A stretch of 64,000 nucleotides of DNA, taken from contig QYAI01000116.1 of assembly GCA_003988855.1 (NCBI GenBank), positions 1 through 64,000 on the forward strand, written 5' to 3'. Positions 11,401 through 22,020 of the stretch are shown here, piece by piece; position 1 is the stretch's first letter; every line of letters starts with the position of its first letter. The notes beneath the pieces were generated by a model. It saw only the letters and a program-made list of their open reading frames with translations, was not told where the DNA came from and made no database searches. The DNA is from Arachnopeziza araneosa (Eukaryota; Ascomycota; Leotiomycetes; Helotiales; Arachnopezizaceae). Both the position numbers and the translations under genes were made by a program.

Positions 11401-13997
11401 CTAAAGTCTTATTGTTAATATTATAGCTTGCTTGACTAAGCAGTCTCTGAAGTTTCTTTACTGAAGAGTAACTAAAACGACGATAAAAGCAACGCAGCTC
11501 TGCGTTAGTAAGAAAGCACGCGTTCTACTTAAAAGAATTAACAAAGTAGTTCTGAAAAAAAAAGCTACACATAAGAAAAGCGTGTTTGAAGCGTCTTACT
11601 ACAAGTACAGTCTTTATGTTAGAGACTAGTACGTCTCGCGTGTTGTCGTAGTAAACTTGTAGTTTGTCTATATCTGCTAGAGAAAGCAAGAATAGCGTAT
11701 TAGCTTTGACGATATAGAATTGTACTTAGCTTATTAAAGTTAAGACGTTAGCAGTACTAATAGAAAAAGTAGACTTAATTCCGAACTAGACGAATACTTG
11801 ACTTTTTGTAGTAATATCTAGCTGTACGAACTTATTAGAGCGCTAGAAAGCCTCGAATTAGCTATACTTAGCTGTAGATTTCCTGCTCGCGCTCGTATCG
11901 ACTACGATTCCGAGAAAGACCTCTGAAGTGTAGCGTAATTTTGCCTCTAGAGTGTACGCAAAAAAAGTAGTCTTACTTATGTTCTTAGTTAATAGCACAT
12001 TCTTAGCTAGGTGCTTCTTCTCTGATTAGTCGAATCTATAAGAAGAAAAAGAATAGCTAAACGCTCTGTTAGCAAGTAGTACACTAGTAGAGCTTGCTTC
12101 TTAAAGTAAGAGCTCTCTATAAGTAGTAATAAAAACAGCTGTATTAGTAGAATTTAGGTCGTCTAGTTTACCTAGACTAGCTCTTATGTCTATAACTAAG
12201 CTCTAGAAGATGTCGCTGCAGTCTAAACTAAAGTTTTCTTCTTGCTTGCACTTGGTAACGTATTGCTTAAATTTCTTTTCGAAGCAGTTGCTACGCTTTA
12301 GCGCTTAGCTGTTAAATTCGTCTCTGTATTAATTCTTTGCTCTAGCTTTCTTAGCGTCTAAGTGCTTCTATAAGCAGCAGTCTTCTTTAGCGCAAACTTA
12401 GCAGTATATTTTCTTAGTATTGCGGTTGTTACGGCTTGTATAGTATAGCTTGCAGTCTTAGTTCGAATATTAGTCTAGATTGCGGTAATATTTGCAGTTT
12501 GTAAAGTACTAGGTGCTAGCGCTGACGTTCTAAGCTTGTTCTTTCTTATAAGCTATAATTAACGACTGCAGCTTATTAATTAGGTAGCCGAAATCAGAAA
12601 GTAAGTCAGACGTAGCAATTCAGCAAGCTAGAACACTTTAGCAAGCAGTAACTAGCTTGTTGTGAAAAAAGCTAGTACTTCTCAAGTCTAGTGCAAGTCT
12701 ATATTAAAGCTTGCGTAGTTTGTTAATTAGCAATTAAAGAGCCTTAAAAGTAGACTTTTCTAAGTTCTCGACAGCGACTGTAGTTAAGCTAATACTGTTT
12801 TACATGTCTAGGTTTCGTCTCTAGTATCTAAGTTCTTCGAAGAAGCTTCTTAGATTGTCACACATCTTGTTAATCGTTCGAAGAAAAAGCTTGTTGTTGT
12901 AGAAGTAGTCTTAAGCTAACTCTTTTAGCATAGCAGAAAAAGCTTTACTTTAGAACTCTTTTAGCAAGTTTACTCTAGCACACATATCGCTAAATATAGC
13001 GAGCTTGTAGTCAAAGTTCTTTTCTTTACTGCCGCTATATTTCTGCTTGTCTGTGTATATCTTAGTAACTTTAGCAATCTCTCTAGCGTAGCTTCAGGTC
13101 GCTACAGAAAGTGCTCTATAAGTAGTAAGTTAAGAGTCTGCTAGATGTAGTTAAGGTCTAAGTAAGTCTTCGAAATAAAGTTCGACTAGGCCTTAAGAAT
13201 AAGTACTAAGCTGCTTTTAGTTGTAGAATCTAGATTTCTAGTGTTAAGTAGCAGAAGTAAGTAGCGTTCGGTTCTGTGCGACTAGTATAACTAGTGTAGT
13301 AGAAGTTAGTGTTGTCAAGGTAGTACCGATTAGTTCTAGGCGCCGCCTAAGCTGTTTAGATAGCACTTTTTTAACTTCGAAGTTAGCTAGCAGATCTTTA
13401 ATATTGTTCTCTGTCTATGCACGCTTCTTGTCTTCGCGAGCTATCTCTGTAAGACAAAGAGCGAGCGATCTAGCTTTGTCTGTCTTTTGTACTAGTACTT
13501 CTTTTAGCCGCAGGCAGTCGCGTAAGTCTTGTAAGTAGCGACAAGCTATCTTCAAGAAGATAGTTCTAGTAAAATCTTTGAAATCGTCTTGAAATAGCTC
13601 TTACAGGTTTATATCTTTCTTGCTGTAGGTAGTGTACTCGTAGACTTTAGTCTGAACGTACAGTTCTAACTCTTCTAGCTAGGCGTTCGCTGCCTTGATG
13701 CCGTGCTGCTATCTGAGTACTTTCGCGTCCTAATTAACTATTGACGCGTTGCTGTTATCTGTTATTGTAGCAGTAGTTAGGTTTGGCGTGTTTGACGTGT
13801 TAGAGCTTGAAGCCTAAGGTATTCTAAGGTAGCTAACGATAGGTGATAAGAACCAGTAAGAGCCTGGCAGGTTAGTCTCTATTTGTTAGGTTATTCTCGT
13901 GCTCTGTTTAGTAGTAGCAGTAATAATGTAGATCAGAACGACAATATGATGATAAAAGTAAGAGTGTTGTGATCTAATTAGTACGTCTACTGATCAG

Positions 13998-14162
13998 TGT
14001 CGGTTCACGATAAACCTAGGTTATTCGTATTAGCCGGTTTACCCTAGATACTGGACTCCTCACGTTGTGGAGGGGTCTGTATCGGTGGGTTAAGTTGGCT
14101 TGTATTCGGAAGAAGGATGGAGGCAGCTGGAGAACTCTTATGGAGTGATTATTGTACCAACA
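13998..14162 (-). repeat. 5' LTR of the copia element (165 bp, internally deleted)
   Basis: Direct repeat of 8230-8434 with the same borders. It lacks about 40 bp that in the other copy lie between the TTATAGAGT-like segment and GTGATTATTG. The loss must postdate insertion or have occurred in one LTR only. It is followed at once by the target duplication GGTAC. Confidence 0.92.
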
Positions 14163-14188
14163 GGTACTTTGGTTTATCTCACGACTAA

Positions 14189-14707
14189 TTTTCGGATATT
14201 GATGATAGTATCACTCTCACGATTTTGCGAGACATTAGTCAGCGATTAATATATCACATCCGACTTCACCCTCCCGTACCCAACACCAAGTATTACACGC
14301 TATCTACTATATTTCACGATAACGGCGTCATCTCCCTCGGCGCCGATGAGATCAAAGCGATGATGCGGCGGGTATTTGGACGATTTAGCAAAATCGAGAT
14401 GCAGCCGAGGTACCTAGAGGTTTTTCAGGAAGGAGAGCAGGCTGGAGAGAGCGAGAAGTGGACAGTTGTTGCAGAGTTGATAGTGGGTTATTATCTTAAG
14501 GGAACTGGAGAGGCGGAGGAAAAGCCGATTTTGGTGCCTAGATTGATGGTTTTTGAGATTGTTAAAGTGGATGATGGGAGTGATGGTAACGATGCAAATA
14601 AGGATAGAAATGGAGTGGCATATCTTGGGTTGAATTTCCAGGAGGTTTGGTTGGGGTGGAACGTTGGGGTTGTAGAGGAAGCTCTGAGGAGATGGCAGCC
14701 GAGTTGA
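14189..14707 (+). CDS. Hypothetical protein, 5' end unresolved
   Basis: An open frame runs from 14189 to a TGA at 14705-14707, with a protein-like C-terminal two-thirds: GVISLGADEIKAMMRRVFGR, KWTVVAELIVGYYL, PRLMVFEIVKVDD, VAYLGLNFQEVWLGWNVG. The first in-frame ATG (about 14360) lies well inside the conserved-looking part, so the true start is upstream, probably through an intron. The copia element ends only 27 bp before the open frame. The insertion may therefore have separated this gene from its first exon or promoter, and the gene may be dead. I do not recognise the family, and no catalytic motif is visible. Confidence 0.5.
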   Translation, partial: FSDIDDSITLTILRDISQRLIYHIRLHPPVPNTKYYTLSTIFHDNGVISLGADEIKAMMRRVFGRFSKIEMQPRYLEVFQEGEQAGESEKWTVVAELIVGYYLKGTGEAEEKPILVPRLMVFEIVKVDDGSDGNDANKDRNGVAYLGLNFQEVWLGWNVGVVEEALRRWQPS

Positions 14708-15546
14708 GACATATCAGAGATCATATCATCTAAGACACGCCATGCTTCGTCGTCCGACGTAAAGGAAAGTAATAGCAAAAGTTTAAATTCGTGAGTCGAG
14801 TGTCCGAGAGACTCTACATCATTTAGTCTCCAAGTGCTCTTGCTCGTCGCTCACTCACTTAGCTTTATCCAAAAGATGAATCAAACAGAGCGACGATTTA
14901 ACGATCGATACAGTGTAAGGAAAGTATGTTAAAGATTCTTAGGAAAGGGATGAGAGAATTCAAAGTCCACCTTCCGCGGATAACCTTCTTCAGAGTCGAG
15001 GAGGCAGCTTATTAATAGATTAGATGTCACGGCGGGACCCATCACGCTCTTTCCATGTCTTGTGCTCGCATGATTCTTGCACATGCAAGAACCAGAAATG
15101 GCAACTGCAACCATCCAGCCAAGGAAAACCATTTGCGAATTACTTATCATTTGATTGTAGCTAAAATTTTTGAGCAAAAAATGTAGAATCTCGGACGGCA
15201 AATCAATAACGTATTCTGAATACCTGCTGTTAGCTTGTGACTACATAGCAATTGCTCTCTGAAGACAAGCCAAATAGCAACCGGACCCCTCAGTGAGAAT
15301 CGGAGGTGGCGTTCATCTGATAATCGGAGCGTCAAGGACGTTGGGCAAGTGTTGCTGTTAGCTCTGGTGGGACTTGGCACTTTAAGCGTACTTAGGTATC
15401 CTCGTGACACATACTAGTCCCACCCCTTATCTCCTCCCTAACCGCATCCTTCTCACGCCTCTATATCATTGCACTTTATCAAAGCGGAAAGGATCCAACG
15501 TCGATAAATCCACCGGGGCTAAGCCCAAAACCAAAAAGAAGAGCTA

Positions 15547-15581
<35 letters not shown>

Positions 15582-16230
15582 TTTTGGCCTCATACTAAGA
15601 ATAACATGGTGATGCGTCAATCGAGCAAGGTTAAAGCATCTCAACCTCGGCGAAGCGGAAGTTGGTGATGGTGTGGTACGGTAATCCATGATGCTTTGGA
15701 AAACATAGGAGCAATCAAATAAAGCACGACAAGAAGGAGTCTTCAGTCATATTTCACCCTCGTCATCTCCAAGTAGGCATACATTCTAAAGAAGACTACT
15801 CGCCATCTATTCACAAAGACACGAAGCTTGGAGGTGGGGAACCGGCTATTATAATCAAAATCCCCACGATCTTTTTTTTTTAAAAAAAGTTCAATCCCGT
15901 GCCGAGGGTTCCCTCACCAGAGATGCCACGTGAAGAGAAGAACTCTCCGCGCTATAGAGATGGTTCCTCCGCTAATCCTAACAACAGCACAACTATCCAA
16001 GTCACACATTCGCTTACGCGTCACTGTAATTCCTACATGTACAAAATGAACTCAAGTCATGATCCTATTCCAAGTGGGACTGTATATTCGTGACGAGAGA
16101 GGATACTTTTGCACATCATCTGCTCAACTCGACTAAACCAGTATCACTTAGTATTGATTTGGCAACACACTAGAGAGAAACACTTTCTTTCTGCAAATTG
16201 CATGAGATCAGAGGAAATGCTCAGGCAGGC
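14708..16230. other. Intergenic region with poly-A tract
   Basis: About 1.5 kb without a supported gene. It contains a 31-base A run at 15549-15579 and a promoter region for the secreted repeat protein downstream. Short minus-strand frames at 14929-15410 have no family resemblance. Confidence 0.4.
15549..15579 (+). repeat. Poly-A run of 31 bases
   Basis: Directly preceded by a Lys-rich frame ending in a stop (KGSNVDKSTGAKPKTKKKS, then TAA). The first As of the run follow the stop within two bases. This may be chance, a mononucleotide slippage tract, or the 3' end of a retroposed transcript. Confidence 0.8.
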
Positions 16231-16238
16231 TATATAAA
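16231..16238 (+). promoter_or_regulatory. TATA box of the secreted repeat protein
   Basis: TATATAAA lies 75 bp before the ATG at 16313 and is followed by a C/T-rich stretch (16241-16280), the common arrangement in filamentous-fungal core promoters. Confidence 0.6.
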
Positions 16239-16312
16239 CCTGCCCTCCTCCCTCCTCTTCCCCTTCTTCTTCTCGATACCATCCATAAAAATATCGACAA
16301 CAGCATCTCAAA

Positions 16313-17641
16313 ATGCACGCAATCAAAGCTCTCGTTCTCGTGCTCGGCCTCGGCCTCAGTCTCTTGGGACTCATCGCTGCTGCCCCAATCCAATCGGCCT
16401 CATTGTTGAATCTTCAGAACAACAATGGGGCTGAAGCCCCTGTCTCGAGCTGGGTCTCGTTGTTCCGTTTCCGGAACGACATTGAGGCTCAGGCTCCTCC
16501 CTCGCTGCCCTCATTGTTGAACCTCAGGGACAACAATGAGGCTCAAGCTCTGGTCACTCCCCCGGTTTCATTGTTGAACCTCCGGAACAACAATGAAGCC
16601 CAAACTCTGGTCACTCCCTCGGTCTCGTTGTTCCACCTCCAGAACAACAATGAAGCCGAAGCTCCTGCCATCGAGCCTCGACGGTTCTGGAATACCAAGC
16701 ACCCGGACTTTAACCAGTCCCAGTACCAGAACTTGCCGGTCCATGGCCAGACCGTCCCCGGGCCCGGACACCTGTTCGCCCGTCTCTACCGGAAACTCTT
16801 CGCTCACACGACAATCATCGAGCCGGTCATCGCGCCACGCAACCATCTCCTGGAGTCTCGACAGCCGGAGCCCGGAAAACCAGGCGACTTACCTCCTTGC
16901 AGGGTCGGCGTGCAGATTCCGGGGATCGAATGGCGAGATGTGGAAGAGGAAAGAGTGATGCACGCCAGCCCTCTCCCGGTCAAACCACACTTCTCTACTG
17001 AGCGCGACTCCACCATCGAGCCTCGACAGCCGGACGACAAACCGACAACCAAGGTAGCCGTGCAGTGGCCAGGGATCGAGTGGCGAGACGTAGAAGACGA
17101 CCGCGAGCCTCGCCAGCCAGCCGACAAGCCCATCCCGAAGGTGGCCGTCCAGTTTCCAGGAATCGAATGGGGAGACGTAGGCGACGAGGGCACGCTTCTC
17201 TCCACGCACCATTCCGCTGAGCGTGACAACCTCCAGCCTGAAGCCTACGACAACACGGCAATCGCCGGACTCGGCTGGCCAAGATGGATGTACGTCCGAC
17301 CACAGATGCCATGGCACACTCTTGCTGTGAACACCACGGAGGAGCTCTCGCACTCACTGCACGCACGTGACAGCAAGTTTGCCCAGTGGACCAAGCGATC
17401 AGTCGACGGCCAAACCGCAAGTCCCGACGGACTCCAGCCTCGCGGCGACGCGCAGAGCTGGTGGATCAAGAACTGGCGGGACTGGAAACGCTGGGCCAGT
17501 GGCAACGACGACAGGGTTGAGGAGAGAGAGGGAGAGGGAGAGGGAGAGGTGGCTCAGGGGTGTGCCAAGGGCTATGTGCACCGTCGGCCGGTGTGGGATC
17601 ATGGTGTCGTGGCGGGTACGCACTGTGTGGTTGCTCGGTGA
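16313..17641 (+). CDS. Secreted protein with two internal repeat families, 442 aa
   Basis: Intron-free frame with a clear signal peptide (ALVLVLGLGLSLLGLIAAA, cleavage likely before PIQS). Residues about 30-118 hold five degenerate copies of a unit like SLLNLRNNNEAQ-(T/A)LVTP. Residues 181-290 hold three copies of a second unit: an RQP start, a Lys/Pro linker, then V-x-V-Q-x-PGIEW-x-DV. The C-terminus is Trp-rich (WWIKNWRDWKRW, about residues 403-414), followed by a Glu/Gly run and two Cys. One KR site (WTKR-SVDG) and one RR site (EPRR-FW) could be cut by Kex2-type protease. No enzyme fold is recognisable. The product is exported. It could be a wall-associated repeat protein, an effector, or a precursor cut into repeated peptides; the few dibasic sites argue against a classic Kex2-processed precursor. 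A TATA box lies 75 bp upstream. Confidence 0.78.
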   Translation: MHAIKALVLVLGLGLSLLGLIAAAPIQSASLLNLQNNNGAEAPVSSWVSLFRFRNDIEAQAPPSLPSLLNLRDNNEAQALVTPPVSLLNLRNNNEAQTLVTPSVSLFHLQNNNEAEAPAIEPRRFWNTKHPDFNQSQYQNLPVHGQTVPGPGHLFARLYRKLFAHTTIIEPVIAPRNHLLESRQPEPGKPGDLPPCRVGVQIPGIEWRDVEEERVMHASPLPVKPHFSTERDSTIEPRQPDDKPTTKVAVQWPGIEWRDVEDDREPRQPADKPIPKVAVQFPGIEWGDVGDEGTLLSTHHSAERDNLQPEAYDNTAIAGLGWPRWMYVRPQMPWHTLAVNTTEELSHSLHARDSKFAQWTKRSVDGQTASPDGLQPRGDAQSWWIKNWRDWKRWASGNDDRVEEREGEGEGEVAQGCAKGYVHRRPVWDHGVVAGTHCVVAR

Positions 17642-19415
17642 GGAGGATTGTGGCTCCACTTTGGAGGCGGATGTGGATGATAGAGGCGAATGGGAGTTGT
17701 AGAGGGGGCCAAGATTGAATCTGCTTTAATTGTCTTCGTTTTGGTTATAGCCAGGGAGTGTCATTGGGCTGCTTTTTCTGGAGAGTTGTGGTAGAGGATG
17801 GAATGGCGTGAAGTTGGGGTACCTCGGAAGTAGATAGTCGTCGGCAGTTCAGGGTAATGGAAGTTCTCTTGGAAGCCTGACTCTGATAATGATGCATGTG
17901 CATGGCTGCCTTTGTACTTTTGATCTAAGATGTCGCTGATCTCTCTTGCTGCCTGCTGTTATCTACTTCCTGTGTCATTCCATCGTCATGGGCGACTCTC
18001 GGATCAAGGCACTTCTTCTCATCACAGAGGTGGCACTACCACACCGTAGAGCGCAATATGCTGTGTAGAGCCAGCCAAGAGATGGATGGTGCAAGGTGAA
18101 AGCTTACTGCATCAGTCCATACTCGATTATGAAGCAGCTCATCTCCGAAGCCGTACGTGCTACCACGATTATTCGCCGCCTCTATTTTCAAGTTGCCGCT
18201 CAGCATCAGCAACAAATTTTATACTGACCCATGTGCAACCATCTCAGCGAAGTCGTCCCCTCGACAGCTGGAGTGCGCCCATCCCATAGCCTCAACAGTG
18301 TCAAGATTTGGGGTCCGAAAAGTTGTGTGTGTGTGTCCTCCTTTGTAAGCCGGTTCGGGTTTCCCGGCCAAGGAACTCATCTGACACTTGGAGCCACTGA
18401 AAGGGGCCTGGGTAGATTGGCGCGATCGCCACTTGACACAATAGACGCGCCATAGCCGCTGTCCGAGGCCTCTCCTGAGCCAAGAAAAGATGGTAAAGTG
18501 TGGCAGCAGCCGCACGGGAGTGGGTGGATGGGGTGGTGGGTGGTGGGTGCTGGGTGGTGGGTGCTGGGTGGTGGGTGCTGGGTGGGTGCTGGATGGGCCA
18601 GCCCTTAGCGCTTCATCACCTGATAGGGATGCGCAGCATGAAAATACGCCTCGCTTCACTGAAGCGCAGCACCCGCACAGCCTCCAGCGCACCAGTCAGG
18701 TAAGCTTCATCTCCACCCACCAGGGCCCCAAATCTGCCTTGGGGCAAGGAAAGTTTCGTACAGGCGTGTCTTGTGTGTTGCGCGACATACTGGCCATGGC
18801 ATCATTCGGTCGAGCGAAGGCCCTTTGACGGCTAGTTGCGACGTCGCATGGACAAAGAGGGCCACGGATCGGTGGTTTGATCTTTTCTTTACTGAATCTG
18901 CCCGTCAAGCTGGGGGTCGTGTTTAGGCAGGGAGTCATCGCGTGCACAAATGACTTGAACAAAAGGCTCATCCCCGTGAGAATGTGCACCTGTGGGTGCT
19001 CCCGCTTCAGGCAGTCGTGCCGCCAGGGCCCAAGAGGGAAGTCATTGGCCCTCCGCCTTGACTCATTGCGGATGGGTGGGGTCCAAAAGTGGTGATGGTG
19101 GCCCTTCCCAAGACCAGGTAGGGCTGCCTGTTGTGGTGGCTGAGGCCTTCAGTTGCAGCCCCTGTTGGTTGGCAGGCCCTTTGACAGGAAAAGCCACAGA
19201 TGCGGTTCGTCAATCGATATAAGACTCCTCCTCTTCGCAGACCTTCAACTTTCTTCTTCCATCGTTCAATCATTCCATCAATCTAGCTACATATCAAACA
19301 TCAAACAGAGATTCACGCAATCTCGCCAACAAACCACCCACCCAGCTTTTAATTCTCCCCAACCGCCAAACTGTCGCCCTACTACCAAACCACCACCTAC
19401 ATCTCTCCGGCCGCC
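17642..19415. other. Intergenic region with G-rich minisatellite
   Basis: About 1.8 kb between the secreted repeat protein and the next plus-strand gene. Apart from the minisatellite at 18520-18597 I see no gene. A pyrimidine-rich leader precedes the ATG at 19416. Confidence 0.4.
18520..18597 (+). repeat. G-rich minisatellite (TGGGTGGTGGGTGC units)
   Basis: Several imperfect copies of a 14-bp unit made of GGG/GG runs separated by T or GC, all on the plus strand. The many G runs make G-quadruplex formation plausible. Confidence 0.85.
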
Positions 19416-20129
19416 ATGTCGCCAACGGCATTCAAAGATCAAGTCGCCAGCTTCGTGGTAGACCTCACTCTCTGCTACGAGCTGTGTGCATCCATCCGCA
19501 CCAACCGCCGACTCCCATCCAAGACCGACGCGCTCGACACCCTTCAAAAGAGCCTGGAATCCGGTGTATCTGAGCTCCAATATGAGTTCAACACCTGGCG
19601 ACGAGCTCACGGCTCACGCATCGATTTGGGAGATGAGACGGCCAGACAATCACTCCAGCGGTGCATCCGGGAACTCCAATCCGAGGTCAAGGTCCGCCTG
19701 AACGATGTAGCCTTCAAGCGCAACAACTCCGAGGTCCCAGGCTTCCGCGACATCTACCGCAAGTGGAAGCGCATCGAGGAGGACGTGTCCGAGATCATCG
19801 AGTCGCTCGGCAGAAGACTCGAGCTCGTCAAGGCGCGGCCAGTATCCACCGTCGCCCCGGAGCCCAAGCGCAAGACGGACGAGGTGACCATGACGGTCAA
19901 GGAGTTCCACCGCATGACCGACCACATGCGCAACTCGTGGACCGAGAAGCTGGTCGCCGGCAGACTGGTCTACGTCAACTGCCTCGACAACAACCGCGTC
20001 ACCAGCGAGAGACCAGACGGCTTTGTGCAATTCCTGCCCCGGGTCGAGAACCGCACGAAGAGCTGGGAGACGGAGGAGCTGCCCAGGAGGAGCGTCCGGA
20101 AGGATAGTTGGAATACCCGTGCGTGGTGA
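19416..20129 (+). CDS. Hypothetical helical protein, 237 aa
   Basis: Single-exon frame with a good start context (CCGCCATGTC). Codon usage is strongly C-ending, typical of well-expressed fungal genes. The first 150 residues are charged and predicted helical, with coiled-coil-like spacing (ALDTLQKSLESGVSELQYEF, CIRELQSEVKVRLNDVAF, RKWKRIEEDVSEIIESLGRR). The C-terminal part contains a short beta-like block (KLVAGRLVYVNCLDNNRVT) followed by Arg-rich sequence. No signal peptide, membrane helix or catalytic motif is present. I do not recognise the family. A cytosolic or nuclear scaffold-like role is only a guess. Confidence 0.72.
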   Translation: MSPTAFKDQVASFVVDLTLCYELCASIRTNRRLPSKTDALDTLQKSLESGVSELQYEFNTWRRAHGSRIDLGDETARQSLQRCIRELQSEVKVRLNDVAFKRNNSEVPGFRDIYRKWKRIEEDVSEIIESLGRRLELVKARPVSTVAPEPKRKTDEVTMTVKEFHRMTDHMRNSWTEKLVAGRLVYVNCLDNNRVTSERPDGFVQFLPRVENRTKSWETEELPRRSVRKDSWNTRAW

Positions 20130-20331
20130 GCGGATTAGGGTGGTTGTCTGTACTTTATGATTGATGCTTGGGCTCTCTGATATTTAGCGCGCGATACCAC
20201 GGGTTTTTGATACATGGCGTTCTTGTACAATGATTTTCCCGAAGTCGGATCCACGATTTGACTGGGCGGGTTCCGGTTTTTTTCTTTTTTCTTTTTTCTT
20301 TTTTTTTTTGAGGAAAATGCGATACATAGCT

Positions 20332-21586
20332 TCAAAAGTAGCAATAGATCATCCTGAACTCAAACCTCAAGTCTTCTTGTTTTTTCATGTGCATTGTTGA
20401 TGTTGATGTTAATGTTGATGGCTCACATGCCCCAATCCGGTTTCCGAGATTTCGCAATCGGGTCCGCGAATCTGATTTCCACCGCTGCACACCTGGATGC
20501 AGACCCTTGCTGCCTGGTGACTTGGCATTCTCTGCCTTGCGGGTGTTCCGGGAATCATCTTCAATCTTCACATCTGCGTTGTGGGTTTCCCAGCAGATAT
20601 CGGGATATCCGGCTGCTAGGTATTCTCGAATAACTTTTTCAAATTTTCTGGAGGAACGATGCTCTGGAAGAACCAGGTCATATCTGGGAATGCATTGAGA
20701 CCCAGAGAGACCCAGGCGGAATTGTTAGCAGCGGCTCTGAATGGTGTGCATTCCTCCGACGCCGGGAAGACAAAATGACTTTCGTAGTCATACTCGAGGT
20801 AGTTTGGAGCCTAGGATGGGAGCGAGAGGGTTTTATTTACCTGGTGCGTTTGGAGCACTGCTAGAGGACCGTGTATCTCAAACTTCCTGAAGTTGTATTT
20901 CGCAACTTTGAGAACTAGACAGGTAGGGCATACCCTATAATCAGGCGGGATATTTTGACGATCTTGGACACTGCATATGCTCATGATTCCGTATATCTCG
21001 TCGAGTGGACTGGAGCACTTTGTTTCTCCAGTGGCGTCTATCATCTCTTTCAAGGTAGCGTTACCTTGAGCCATCAAGGCTTTGATATCGTTCCAGCGAA
21101 GTAAGAGTAAGCCTAATGGGGCGGCCAACGAAGACTGGGTTGCCTCGATGCTGGGTTCGGAGGCGCTGTCAACAATTCTGTCTGTGTCTCTTTCAAGCGG
21201 ACTATGTGTTGGAGGTCAACCGTCTGGAACCCGCAATTCAGAGTTGCTTTCTTCGAGAGAAGGGCCTCTTGGACTACCCATAGCCGTCCCCACCAAGGAC
21301 GTTTCAAGAGCGCCTTGACGGCCAGCCAAGAAACCGGATCGAGATGATAATTTGGATCACTAAGATCGAGTTGAGGTACCTTGCGGATGAAGTCTATGGC
21401 AACGTCGCTATTATCTGCAGGCTCTCCGAGCCAAATCCAGACCATGGAGGCTTCTTGGTCAGCAGGAGTTTTCTCTTACAGCATAGGGTGTGATCGGTTA
21501 CCAGAAGCATAAATATCGCCCATCATTCCGACTTGGAAGAACTTCTCATCTGCGTCAGATTGATTAATGCAAACTGTATCAATCCA
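20332..21586 (-). pseudogene. HET-domain gene relic, C-terminal part
   Basis: HET proteins trigger incompatibility reactions between fungal strains. This minus-strand relic starts abruptly inside the domain at WIDTVCINQSDADEKF. It continues FFQVGMMGDIYASAE across a 48-bp intron (21454-21501), then ASMVWIWLGEPAD, RPWWGRLWVVQEALL and, in another frame, SPLDEIYGIMSICS and IPPDYR. The upstream half with the SYCWG motif is absent. One frameshift lies near 21110-21130. A 30-base splice-like gap near 20793-20822 joins AVLQTHQ to APNYLEYDYESHF, and a second frameshift near 20630 interrupts a block reading PEKFEKVIREYLAAGYPDI. The remaining frame ends at 20332. Lack of the N-terminus plus two frameshifts make this dead. 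Confidence 0.78.
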
Positions 21587-22020
21587 TCTGAACGAAAATG
21601 ATTCAACTGTGTCGTTCCATCTGAAAGAGATGCGCAGGGATAGGAAGGACCCTGACCAAGCACCGCCAAACTCTCTCGCCTCGCGAATTCCTCCCTCTAC
21701 ACCTTTGCATCCTCATTACTCACAAGCCTAGCCCCGAATATCCATAATCATAATACACTGCTCTAATTTATTCGTGTTACTAGGCTGCATACTAGTTACT
21801 AAGCTTCGTGCTATAGTTGCTGTTAACAAGACACTTCTAGCTCGAAGTGTAGAAGTTGTTTTAGGCTTTTTTTTAGCAAAGCCTCTTTTACAGTCTCTCT
21901 GAGATCGCAGCTATATAAGAAGATGCATGACAGAGCTTCGAACCGAATCAGTTCTGAAGTTACTCTTCTCTGAAGGAATATTGTAATGCCGTTCTCGGCG
22001 GACCTGATATTCTACTTTTA

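Larger units (their letters stand above)
8230..14162 (-). mobile_element. Ty1/copia LTR retrotransposon, RIP-inactivated
   Basis: Two direct LTRs (8230-8434 and 13998-14162) enclose about 5.6 kb. A 5-bp target duplication GGTAC sits at 8225-8229 and 14163-14167. The element reads on the minus strand, so its 5' LTR is the right-hand copy. Minus-strand translation gives copia proteins. The gag-like segment below 13830 reads with Trp codons replaced by TAG (for example N-stop-DAKVL, NL-stop-ELFQDDF). A decayed zinc knuckle region lies near 12370-12530. A pol segment lies at 10757-10969 (FKAINDTAKLDSL). Reverse transcriptase follows near 9650-9500 (NYLFGIVGL, DTLFLADDEF), then RNase H near 9170-8700 (LLVFTDASFANN, SLFDCLVRL). 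Dozens of in-frame stops, nearly all TAG or TAA at expected Trp or Gln, plus high TpA and low CpA, point to RIP. It cannot encode a working polyprotein. Confidence 0.93.

Noticed and set aside
16804..17659. Several minus-strand frames of 86-154 codons opposite the secreted repeat protein
   Set aside because: They overlap each other in different frames and are explained by the GC-rich third positions of the plus-strand gene.
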